Origin: CAZTHM01 sp041946825
GTDB lineage: Bacteria; Acidobacteriota; Terriglobia; UBA7540
Length of the DNA: 64,000 nt
Direction of reading: 5' to 3'
NCBI GenBank assembly: GCA_041946825.1
Contig: JBHGBD010000025.1
Location: forward strand, 1-64,000
Below the pieces are notes generated by a model. The model was not told where the DNA came from, searched no databases, and saw only the letters and a program-made list of their open reading frames with translations. The position numbers and the translations under genes were made by a program. This document shows, in pieces, positions 24,669 through 32,131 of this stretch (positions are counted from its first letter, which is position 1; the number at the start of each line of letters is the position of its first letter).

Positions 24669-25541
24669 CTACCCCTCCATCATCCGCCGCAAGAACTCCG
24701 CCGAGGCGCGGATTTCCTCGAGGCCATTCATTCCGTCTTCAATCGAAATCCATCCTGAGTAGCCGACCTCGCGAAGGATCCGGAAGATGCGCGGGTAATC
24801 GTTCAGCCCCTGGCCGGTGACGCCGTGCGAAAGAATCGACGCGTACCCGACCGAGTCTTCCATGCGGCGCAACTCCTCGACGGTGTGCCCGGGCTTGAGG
24901 AAGCGGTCGCTGGCGTGCATCGTCACGACGCGATGCTTGACGCATTCGAGCAGTTCGATGGGGTCCTCGCCGGCCACGATGGCGTTCGACGGATCGTATT
25001 GCACTCCGAACCACGGCGATTCGATCTGGTTAACGATTTCAAGGAAAACGTCGCGATGCTGCGCGAACTCCGGATGTGCCCAGTAGTTGTCCTTGTAATG
25101 ATTCTCGAGGGCGAGGACCACCTGGTTTTTTTCGGCGCAATCCAGAAGCGCACGGATGCATTCCACCACCCACGTGACGCCTTGCTTGCGCGAAACTTCC
25201 GGGCGCCGCTGGCCCGAGAGCACGCGGCAGAATCCGCCGCCCAGGCGCGCGGTAATTTCGATCATCTGCTTTTCGCGGTCGACCTGGCGCCGGCGCGCGT
25301 CGGCGTCGGGCTGGGTGAAGTCCGGCGAGACGCAGAGCATGGGCATGACGAGCCCGCGCCGCTCGAGCGCCTCGCGCACCTTGTCGAGGTACGCGTCGTC
25401 GAGGCTGGTGAAGAACCCGTCGTACATCTCCAGGCCGTCGAGGGGCAGGTCGGCCGCCATCTCGATCCAGTCAAAGACCGTCATCGTGCGGTCGAGCACG
25501 AGCGGGTCCATGAAGCACTTGGGAAACGCGGAGAGTTTCAT
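24669..25541 (-). CDS. Sugar phosphate isomerase/epimerase (xylose-isomerase-like TIM barrel)
   Basis: A 290-aa AP-endonuclease-2 family protein. Metal ligands are recognisable: Glu in VVLALENH, Asp in FGVQYDPSN, His in VVTMHASD and Glu in GWISIEDGMNG. Family members epimerise keto-sugars or phosphates, for example L-xylulose-5-phosphate 3-epimerase. Together with araD and the hexulose-phosphate-synthase-like gene it could belong to an L-xylulose route, but specificity is not readable. It is 22 bases downstream of the SDR gene in a minus-strand run. Confidence 0.87.
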   Translation of the reverse strand: MKLSAFPKCFMDPLVLDRTMTVFDWIEMAADLPLDGLEMYDGFFTSLDDAYLDKVREALERRGLVMPMLCVSPDFTQPDADARRRQVDREKQMIEITARLGGGFCRVLSGQRRPEVSRKQGVTWVVECIRALLDCAEKNQVVLALENHYKDNYWAHPEFAQHRDVFLEIVNQIESPWFGVQYDPSNAIVAGEDPIELLECVKHRVVTMHASDRFLKPGHTVEELRRMEDSVGYASILSHGVTGQGLNDYPRIFRILREVGYSGWISIEDGMNGLEEIRASAEFLRRMMEG

Positions 25542-25563
25542 GTGGGTGACCGCCTGGGGATCT

Positions 25564-26355
25564 TCAATCCGCCGGCACGCCGAAGGGAAGCTGCTCGTAA
25601 TCGAGGACCGCGCCGGAAATCAATTCGTTGGTCGCGAAGAACAGCGCGGCGTTGGCGATGTCCTCGGGCAGGAGCATCCGCCCGAAGGGGCGCGTCTTGA
25701 CGGCGTCTTCGAGCCAGTTCTCGCTCTTCCCCTCGACGACGGTGTTCACGATGTGCTCGCCTTCCGTCAGCACCCAGCCGGGATTGATCTGGTTGACGCG
25801 AATGCGGTACTGCGTCAGGTAATTTGCCAGATTCTTGGTGAAAGTCATCAGCCCGCCCTTCGACGCCGAATAGGCGAGGATCTTCTTCAGCCCGTGATGA
25901 GCATTCACCGAACCGATGTTGATGATGCAGCCGCTGCGCCGCTCCTTCATGTGCTTGACCGCCTCCTGGCAGCAGATGAACGGCGCGCGAAGATTGGTAT
26001 CGAGGATTTCGTCCCAGAGGTCGACGGAAGTGTTCTCGATGGTGCCGCGGTGCACGACGCCGGCATTGTTCACCAGAATGTCGACGCGCCCGAATTGCTC
26101 GACCGCCCGGCGGACGACGGTGCGGCAATTGATTTCGCCGCGCAGGTCACCCAGGACAACGATGGCCTCGCCACCGATTTCCTGGATGGACTTGCGAACC
26201 TTCTCCGCTGTTTCGGTTTCTTTCTCGCGGCCGTGGACGACAACGCGCGCGCCGTGGGCGCCGAGTTTGAGCGCGATCCCGGCGCCAATCCCTTGCGCGG
26301 AACCGGTCACGACGGCCACTTGTCCGGCCAGTGGAGATTGATTCTGCTTTGTCAT
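25564..26355 (-). CDS. Short-chain dehydrogenase/reductase (SDR)
   Basis: A 263-aa classical SDR: cofactor motif TGSAQGIGAG, NNAGV, catalytic Ser in INIGSVNAHHG, and YSASKGG carrying the Tyr and Lys, with INPGWV after it. It interconverts an alcohol and a ketone, most likely a sugar or polyol given its neighbours. It sits 30 bases downstream of the zinc alcohol dehydrogenase and 22 upstream of the epimerase, so the three are probably cotranscribed. Confidence 0.9.
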   Translation of the reverse strand: MTKQNQSPLAGQVAVVTGSAQGIGAGIALKLGAHGARVVVHGREKETETAEKVRKSIQEIGGEAIVVLGDLRGEINCRTVVRRAVEQFGRVDILVNNAGVVHRGTIENTSVDLWDEILDTNLRAPFICCQEAVKHMKERRSGCIINIGSVNAHHGLKKILAYSASKGGLMTFTKNLANYLTQYRIRVNQINPGWVLTEGEHIVNTVVEGKSENWLEDAVKTRPFGRMLLPEDIANAALFFATNELISGAVLDYEQLPFGVPAD

Positions 26356-26385
26356 CGTGAATTCGGTCCTCGCTCTGCACCGCCG

Positions 26386-27438
26386 CTACGGCTTCAACAC
26401 ACCCTTCACAATATCACCGCTGGCCATCTCGTCAAAACAGAGGCGCCAATTGACGAGCGGTTCGACGCGGCCCACCAGCGTCGTCGGATCGAGGGCGCCG
26501 GAGGCGAGGAGCGCGATGACCTTCTCCCAAATCGGGAAATTGTGGCTGAAGCAGCCTTGCAGGCGAACTGCCTTCGCCACCAGCGGGTCAAGCGAGAAAT
26601 CGAGCGGCTGCGGCCCCCAGCCGACCTTGGTGATTTGCCCGCCGGGTCGAACCGCGGCCAGCGCCGACTGCAGCGCGCGTGACGAGCCGCTCGCGTCAAT
26701 CACCGCGTCCACGCCCAGGCCGTCGCCGAGCGCGCGGATGATTTCAACCAGGTCCTCGCGCTGCGCGTCGATGGCCGCGTCGGCGCCGAGCGACCCGGCG
26801 ATCTTGAGGCGCTTTGCGTCCTGCGTCAGTCCAACCATTCCCAGCCAGCCTGCGCCGGAAAGTTTCGCCAACGCCAGGCAGAGCAGGCCGATCGGCCCCG
26901 GACCGAAAACCAAAACGGAATCGCCGGCGTGAACCTGCGTTTTGACGCACGTGGCGTTGTAAGCGACCGAGCAGGGCTCAGCGAGCGCCGCCTTCTCGAA
27001 CGAGACCGAGTCGGGAAGATGGTGCAGGCAGCGCGCCGGGACCCTGACGAAACCCGCCATCGCGCCGTCCAGGCCGTAGCCGAAGCCGAGGCGTTTCGGG
27101 CAGAGGTTGTATTCACCTGACCGGCAATACGCGCACTCGCCGCAAATGCGCGCCGCGGTTTCCGAAACCACGCGGTCGCCCTCGCGGAACCCGCGAACCG
27201 AGCGTCCCACTTCCGTGACGACGCCGCAGAATTCGTGCCCGAGAATGACCGGCACGTTCACCCGCCAGCTGTGCGTGTTGTGATATTGATGGACCTCGCT
27301 CCCGCAGACGCCCACGGCGCGCGACTGGAGCAGGACCTCGTCGTCTGCGATTTCCCCGGGCCGAGGGACTTCGCGCAACTCCACCGCGCCCGGCGCGAGG
27401 GCGTAGTGAACAACGGCGGACATCGTCGAACCGCTCAT
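26386..27438 (-). CDS. Zinc-dependent alcohol/polyol dehydrogenase (MDR family)
   Basis: A 350-aa medium-chain dehydrogenase. Catalytic zinc ligands appear in GVCGSEVH and GHEFCG, the structural zinc loop in CGECAYCRSGEYNLC, and the NAD(P) motif in VFGPGPIGLLCLALAKL. It is most like sorbitol, threonine and galactitol-1-phosphate dehydrogenases. ATG 27438 is given; ATG 27423 is also possible, and neither has a strong ribosome-binding site. It leads the run ADH-SDR-epimerase. Confidence 0.9.
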   Translation of the reverse strand: MSGSTMSAVVHYALAPGAVELREVPRPGEIADDEVLLQSRAVGVCGSEVHQYHNTHSWRVNVPVILGHEFCGVVTEVGRSVRGFREGDRVVSETAARICGECAYCRSGEYNLCPKRLGFGYGLDGAMAGFVRVPARCLHHLPDSVSFEKAALAEPCSVAYNATCVKTQVHAGDSVLVFGPGPIGLLCLALAKLSGAGWLGMVGLTQDAKRLKIAGSLGADAAIDAQREDLVEIIRALGDGLGVDAVIDASGSSRALQSALAAVRPGGQITKVGWGPQPLDFSLDPLVAKAVRLQGCFSHNFPIWEKVIALLASGALDPTTLVGRVEPLVNWRLCFDEMASGDIVKGVLKP

Positions 27439-27459
27439 GCAATCCCGTTACGATCCGAA

Positions 27460-27584
27460 GATAGAAATTGAAAACTGGAAATCAGGGAATTGACGCGGAC
27501 GAGTCCGACGAGCGGTCTTCTTCCAGCCGAAAGCGTGCCGGGTTCCGGTCTAGAGTTTCCAGTTTCTAATTTCCAGTTTCTTTC
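27460..27584. repeat. Heptad-repeat inverted repeat (unit near CAGTTTC)
   Basis: The left arm 27460-27491 (GAAACT-like units) and right arm 27551-27584 (four clean 7-base steps ending TTTC) are separated by about 60 bases. The right arm contains the stop codon and last codons (KETGN) of the hexulose-phosphate-synthase-like gene. Confidence 0.75.
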
Positions 27585-28282
27585 GTCTGCAGGCGCCCGA
27601 TGATTTCTCGCAGCAACCCCTCCAAATCATGCGCCGGAGATTTGAACGAATCCGCGTCCACGGTGAGCGGCGCCCCAAGCACCAGATGATAGACTCCGTA
27701 TTTGGGCAACTGCAAGACTTGCTCGACCGTCAGCCCCCCCACGGCCTGAACCGGAATGCTGACGGCGTTGACTACGGCGCGCAGCTCATCAAGCGGGCTG
27801 GGCATGCGCCCGCTGTGCGCCTTAACGACTTCGGGGTCGCGCCGCTCGTCGTAGCCCACGTGATGCACGATGTAATCGACGCCCAGATCCTGCATCATGC
27901 GGGCCGCGGCGGGCTTGTCGTCGCAGCCGAGATCATCACCCATCACCTTGATGCCGTAATCCTTGCCGGCTTGAACGACGACCTTGATCGTGGCCGGATG
28001 CGCGCGCGCCATGACAACCACGTGCGTGGCGCCGGCTTTGGCCATCATCTCCGCTTCGAGATATCCGCCGTCCATGGTCTTGAGGTCGGCGACGACGGGA
28101 TGCTGAGGGAACTCGCGCCGCAGCGCCTGGACGGCGCGCAGGCCCTCCGCCAGAATCAGCGGCGTTCCGGCTTCCAGCCAGTCCACCCCCGCGCGCGCCG
28201 CCTTGCGCGCGTGGTCGAGCGCCTCTTCGATGGTCGTCAGGTCGAGCGAGATTTGAACGATGGGGCGTCTAGTTTGACTCAT
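27566..28282 (-). CDS. 3-hexulose-6-phosphate synthase / 3-keto-L-gulonate-6-phosphate decarboxylase family
   Basis: A 238-aa OMP-decarboxylase-suprafamily barrel. The metal and catalytic motif D-x-K-x-x-D appears as ADLKTMDGG. The later motif IVHHVGYDE resembles hexulose-phosphate synthases (VHTGYD) rather than the Arg-containing motif of keto-gulonate-phosphate decarboxylases. It could condense formaldehyde with ribulose 5-phosphate or act on a related pentose or hexulose phosphate. ATG 28282 is chosen over GTG 28306 as it gives the family-length N-terminus. No 6-phospho-3-hexuloisomerase lies nearby. Confidence 0.85.
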   Translation of the reverse strand: MSQTRRPIVQISLDLTTIEEALDHARKAARAGVDWLEAGTPLILAEGLRAVQALRREFPQHPVVADLKTMDGGYLEAEMMAKAGATHVVVMARAHPATIKVVVQAGKDYGIKVMGDDLGCDDKPAAARMMQDLGVDYIVHHVGYDERRDPEVVKAHSGRMPSPLDELRAVVNAVSIPVQAVGGLTVEQVLQLPKYGVYHLVLGAPLTVDADSFKSPAHDLEGLLREIIGRLQTKETGN

Positions 28283-28304
28283 TGCAGCATTGATCCAATG
28301 ACCC

Positions 28305-28406
28305 ACTGAAGGGTCGAAAGTTAAGGGTTCAGAGTCGAGAGCGCGCCGTCACGGCAGTTGACTCTGGACCCTCAACTCTCAACCCTCAACCTTCGACTGT
28401 CAACTG
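28305..28406. repeat. Heptad-repeat inverted repeat (unit near CCCTCAA)
   Basis: The right arm (28357-28406) shows at least five consecutive 7-base steps of the CTCTCAA/CCCTCAA type; the left arm (28305-28341) is the degenerate complement. It lies upstream of the hexulose-phosphate-synthase-like gene start. Confidence 0.75.
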
Positions 28407-28544
28407 GTTTTGTGTTCCTCTGGATTTTTGCAGCCGGGGAATTCGGAATGGAAGGGATTCGTGTCGTACTTCAGCTTTCGAAGCGAGCCGATTTCGGATT
28501 CTGGGCTTACCTGGTGAAGCAGGCGCGCAAAGGCGAACTCCAAG

Positions 28545-28620
28545 GACCGTTGACAGTCGAGAGTCGAAAGTTCAAAGTAGACGGGCCTATTACTTTCGAC
28601 CTTTGACTGTCGACCGTTAA
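28545..28620. repeat. Heptad-repeat inverted repeat (unit near GTCGAAA)
   Basis: The left arm 28545-28581 reads in exact 7-base steps starting with GT; the right arm 28589-28620 is its near-complement with a 7-base loop. It stands less than 20 bases before the start of the next gene, and with the preceding element it fills the 356-base gap from 28283 to 28637. I see no gene in that gap. Confidence 0.75.
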
Positions 28621-28637
28621 CTCCTCCGAGGTGGCTT

Positions 28638-29531
28638 ATGAATCGCCGCACATTTCACCGCACGCTTGCCGGCTCCGCGCTGGGCGCGGCCGCGGGCGGA
28701 CTGTCGTCCGCGACGCCACTTTCCGCGCCTGATGCGACTCCTCCAGCGCCGCTCTACAAACTCTCCGTAATGCTCTGGACGGTGTTCGGGGATCTACCCT
28801 TCGAGCAGCGCCTGGAAAGAGTCGCGGGAGCGGGATTCAAATACGTCCAACTTGTGGGCGAATATCAGAAATGGGGTGAAGAAGATTTTCGCCGCGCCAA
28901 TGCCCAGCGGCGGAGGCTTGGCATCAGCTTCGATACCACGGCCGGGCTCGCGCACGGCGTCGGCGATCCCGGCGAGCGTGAGGCGTTCCTCGGTGACCTG
29001 CGCAAGGAACTCGTGGCGATGGAGAAACTCGAAATTCCCTCCGTCATCGTGATGTCGGGCAACCGCATCCCCGGTCTTGCTGACGGGGCGCAACACAAGA
29101 GCTGCGTTGAAGGCTTGAAGCGCGCGGCCGAACTCGTCGAAGGTAAAGGCGTGACGCTCTGGCTCGAGAGCATCGATCTGGAGGAGAACCCCCGCTACTT
29201 TCTCTGGTCGATGGCGGAGTTATTCCAGATTATCGGCGAAGTGAATCATCCGCAGGTCAAGGCGCTTTACGATTTCTTCCACGCACAGATCTCGGGGGGG
29301 AATCTGATTTCGCTGCTGGAGAGAAACCTCAGCAAGGTGGCGTGCGTCCACATTGCCGACGTTCCCGGGCGGCACGAGCCGGGAACGGGCGAGATTAATT
29401 ACAACAACATCTACAGGAAGCTCATTGAACTCAAGTTCGCCGGGTCTCTGGCTATGGAGTTCATTCCCACCGATAACCCGGTCGCAAGCCTCCGCGCCGC
29501 GCGCGAGGCCGCCGAGCGTGTCAGCTCATAA
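28638..29531 (+). CDS. Tat-signal sugar phosphate isomerase / hydroxypyruvate-isomerase-like TIM barrel
   Basis: A 297-aa xylose-isomerase-like barrel with a twin-arginine-like N-terminus (MNRRTFHRTLAGSALGAAAGG). Metal ligands fit Glu in VTLWLESIDL, Asp in VKALYDFFH, His in VACVHIADVPGRHEPG and Glu in LAMEFIPT. VPGRHEPGTGEINY is the segment typical of hydroxypyruvate isomerases. Export suggests the enzyme or a relative acts on sugars in the periplasm. GAGGTGG precedes ATG 28638. Confidence 0.87.
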   Translation: MNRRTFHRTLAGSALGAAAGGLSSATPLSAPDATPPAPLYKLSVMLWTVFGDLPFEQRLERVAGAGFKYVQLVGEYQKWGEEDFRRANAQRRRLGISFDTTAGLAHGVGDPGEREAFLGDLRKELVAMEKLEIPSVIVMSGNRIPGLADGAQHKSCVEGLKRAAELVEGKGVTLWLESIDLEENPRYFLWSMAELFQIIGEVNHPQVKALYDFFHAQISGGNLISLLERNLSKVACVHIADVPGRHEPGTGEINYNNIYRKLIELKFAGSLAMEFIPTDNPVASLRAAREAAERVSS

Positions 29532-29570
29532 CTATAGCTTTCGGTGGTTCCTGGGAGATCCCCAATTGAC

Positions 29571-29651
29571 TGTCATACTGAGCGAAGTGCAGCATCTCGG
29601 TAGTTGCCTGAGAGTAACTGACAAAGATCCTTCGCTCCGCTCAGGATGACA
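29571..29651. repeat. Dispersed palindromic element with TGTCA..CTGAGC ends (second copy)
   Basis: Left end TGTCATACTGAGCGAAG (from 29571) pairs with right end CTTCGCT..GCTCAGGATGACA (to 29651). It is related to the element at 24514 and lies between two convergent genes. Confidence 0.7.
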
Positions 29652-29694
29652 ACGAACGCGGCCGCTTTCGACAATTCGCCGCAAAGGCAACCGC

Positions 29695-30543
29695 TTAAGA
29701 CAGCTTCGTAATTCTGCCCGATACATCACGCGAGAATCGATCGATGTAGGCCGCGATGTAATCGCGCGGCTCGAGGGCCTCGTTGTCGAGGAGCGGCGAG
29801 AGGTCAACGGCGAAAATCACCGAGGTGGCGGTATCGGTCGCGTGTGAGGCGAAGTAAGTGGCGTTTGAGCGGCGGCGGCCCATGGTCGCGATGTCGTAGC
29901 GCTTGCCGCCCGCGATCTGCGAATCGAAGAGCCCCACGAGCGATGCGGCCAGGTTTTCGTGCGCGGAAACATCGAACACCACCTTGTCGTCGTCGTTCAG
30001 CCAGTCGAGGTTGCGCCAGACTTCCACCCCGTAGAGCTTCTGCGGCCGCGATCCCTTCGGCGACTCGCGCAGCGCACGGATCAAGCGCAACGCCACGCCC
30101 ACATGCGTGTCGTGTTTGTCGGCGAGGTTGTGCGTGTAAATGACCTGGGGCTTGCACGCGGCAAGGATCCGCTTCAAGTCATCAACCACATCCCGGTTCT
30201 TGCCATCCTTCACCGCGCTGCTGGTGTAATCCAGGAAAACGTGCGCGGCGTACTCGCCCACGAAGGCCGCCTTCTTCTGCTCGACGCGGCGCACGGCCTG
30301 CATCTGCTCGTCGCTGTAATGAGCATAATCGCCCTCGCGCGCGCTGCCCGCGCCGTTGGTCACCGTGACGCCGGTGAAATGCTTGTCGCTCTTGCCGAAG
30401 CATTCGAGGATGCCGTGCCAGGCCATGATTTCGAGATCGTCCTGGTGCGCGCCGACGCTCAGGTGAGTCGTGCGGGCGAGAGCTGCCTCGGCCGGCTGAC
30501 CATCCGGGACAAAAATTTCTGAAGTCGAATTGCGAAGCTTCAT
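29695..30543 (-). CDS. PIG-L family deacetylase
   Basis: A 282-aa cytoplasmic LmbE-like protein with intact motif GAHQDDLEIM (His33, Asp35, Asp36) and second metal motif in ADKHDTHVG. N-deacetylation of a sugar or small N-acyl compound is expected. GGAGGAATC precedes ATG 30543. The ROK-type kinase gene is 17 bases upstream on the same strand, so deacetylation and phosphorylation of one amino sugar is a plausible joint role. Confidence 0.88.
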   Translation of the reverse strand: MKLRNSTSEIFVPDGQPAEAALARTTHLSVGAHQDDLEIMAWHGILECFGKSDKHFTGVTVTNGAGSAREGDYAHYSDEQMQAVRRVEQKKAAFVGEYAAHVFLDYTSSAVKDGKNRDVVDDLKRILAACKPQVIYTHNLADKHDTHVGVALRLIRALRESPKGSRPQKLYGVEVWRNLDWLNDDDKVVFDVSAHENLAASLVGLFDSQIAGGKRYDIATMGRRRSNATYFASHATDTATSVIFAVDLSPLLDNEALEPRDYIAAYIDRFSRDVSGRITKLS

Positions 30544-30560
30544 GCGATTCCTCCGAATGA

Positions 30561-31970
30561 TTATTCTATCTCCGGCAGGCTGGCGGCGGCGACGGCCTGG
30601 CCGATGCGCCGGCTGGCTTCGTCCGGCAGGTGGATGGAGAACTTCGCGGCCAATTCCGGGAACTCTTTTTGCAGAACTTCCTGGGCGCGGCGAAGAATGA
30701 TGTTCCCGCCTTCTCCCGAGGTTACGCGTCCCAGCACCAGCACGTGGCGAAGCTTATAGAAGTCGGCATAATGAGCGATGCCATAACCAACATAGATGCC
30801 AATCGTCTCGAAAATCTGCCGCGCGCGCTCGTCGCCGGCTTGGAGAAACTCCTGCACGGACTTCAGCTTTTCCGCCAGACCCAGGGATTCATCGAGCTTG
30901 ATGCCCGCCACGGGCGCGAGGCGAAACACCGCTTGTTGCGAAAAGTACTGCGCGCCCACACCCGGGTCGCCCGACCACTCGTCCACGGGCGCCTCGGGGT
31001 CGTAATCGACCGGCACGAACGCCAGCTCGTTCAGCCAGGTGGTGATCTCGCCGTTCTCGGTGACATAGCCGCCCGCCTGGCTGGAGCCGAGGGCGATGCC
31101 GAGCACCGCAGTGTCGTTCAGTGACATCGCCCCCGCCAGTGCCGTTACTTCGCCGTCGTTGACAACCTCGAATGGAATTCCGCCCCAGGCTGCTTTCAGG
31201 TCGGTGAAGAGGCGTGTAATCCTGGCGTCAAAGAGATCCTTGGGAACGCCGCGATAGAGCGACGCGACGCGCGGGCGGTTGTTGATGTAAACGCCCGCGG
31301 CGCTTCCGCCGATGGCATCCACGCGCGGCATGTGCTTCGCCGCGGACTTCAGCGCCGCGTTGATTTCGCCAAAATGATAGGCGGGATCTTTCGCGTTGCG
31401 CGGATCCCAGACGACTTCCTCTGTGTACACGGACTCGCCGTCGACGACCGCGGCCACCTTGCGGTCGCTCGCGCCCAGATCGAAGCCGATGCGGCAACCC
31501 TTCAGGTGCCCGCCCAGGCGCACCGTGCCTTCCGAGGGCGGTGGGACTTTGTCCGGGTCCGTGGTTTCGACCGTGAAAGCGTGCTCGTAAACGCCGCCCA
31601 TGAATTCGTAATCGAACCTGCGCGCACCGCCCGGCGAATAGACCTGGCGGATGTGCTCGCCTACGCTGCGCGGCCCGCCGACGATGACTCGCCAGCCGCC
31701 GCGCTGCCAGAGCAGAAATTTGACCAGACGCTCGGCGTAAGGCAAATTAAGCGCGGCGTCATCTGCGCCTTCTTCGAAGCACTCGGTGCGGTAAACCGAG
31801 ACCGAGCCGCCGCCGCGTTCCAGGCCAATGACCAGCGGCGCGCTGCGGCCGGACTTGCGCAACAACTCGCGAAAGGCTCGATTAGCCAAAGCCGCGGGGG
31901 CGAATCGCTTGTGAAGTGGCGATTGAATTGTCGGTTTCGCCAGTGCTGCCAGCTTCGCTTGCTCGCTCAT
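30561..31970 (-). CDS. ROK-like sugar kinase, long form
   Basis: A 469-aa protein with an actin-fold kinase core in its second half: GFDLGASDRKVAAVVDGE (phosphate 1), GGSAAGVYINNRP, FEVVNDGEVTALAGA with a probable catalytic Asp, and GIALGSSQAGGYVTENGEI. The N-terminal 150 residues are an extension not found in ordinary 300-aa ROK kinases. The usual ROK zinc motif is not visible. Substrate unknown; it is cotranscribed with a PIG-L deacetylase. Confidence 0.75.
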   Translation of the reverse strand: MSEQAKLAALAKPTIQSPLHKRFAPAALANRAFRELLRKSGRSAPLVIGLERGGGSVSVYRTECFEEGADDAALNLPYAERLVKFLLWQRGGWRVIVGGPRSVGEHIRQVYSPGGARRFDYEFMGGVYEHAFTVETTDPDKVPPPSEGTVRLGGHLKGCRIGFDLGASDRKVAAVVDGESVYTEEVVWDPRNAKDPAYHFGEINAALKSAAKHMPRVDAIGGSAAGVYINNRPRVASLYRGVPKDLFDARITRLFTDLKAAWGGIPFEVVNDGEVTALAGAMSLNDTAVLGIALGSSQAGGYVTENGEITTWLNELAFVPVDYDPEAPVDEWSGDPGVGAQYFSQQAVFRLAPVAGIKLDESLGLAEKLKSVQEFLQAGDERARQIFETIGIYVGYGIAHYADFYKLRHVLVLGRVTSGEGGNIILRRAQEVLQKEFPELAAKFSIHLPDEASRRIGQAVAAASLPEIE

Positions 31971-32100
31971 CGTTCGATTTCCCTCTATGTTATGACGCAG
32001 TACTCATTTTGAGAGACGCGCCAAACAGTGTGACGCAGCGCGCGCGAAATTTCGAGAGATAAAATGTCCCAGGCGGCTTACGGGCGGATTACCAGCAGAC

Positions 32101-32129
32101 CTTCCCGAATCCCGAATCGCGAATCCCGG
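32101..32129. repeat. Single-arm heptad tract (unit CGAATCC)
   Basis: Three to four tandem 7-base units (CGAATCC, CGAATCG) stand three bases beyond the stop codon of the long PIG-L protein. No clear second arm. Confidence 0.5.
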
Positions 32130-32131
32130 CT

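Noticed and set aside
25156..26682. A 508-residue plus-strand open frame spanning three minus-strand genes
   Set aside because: It runs across gene boundaries of the epimerase, SDR and ADH and shows no domain.
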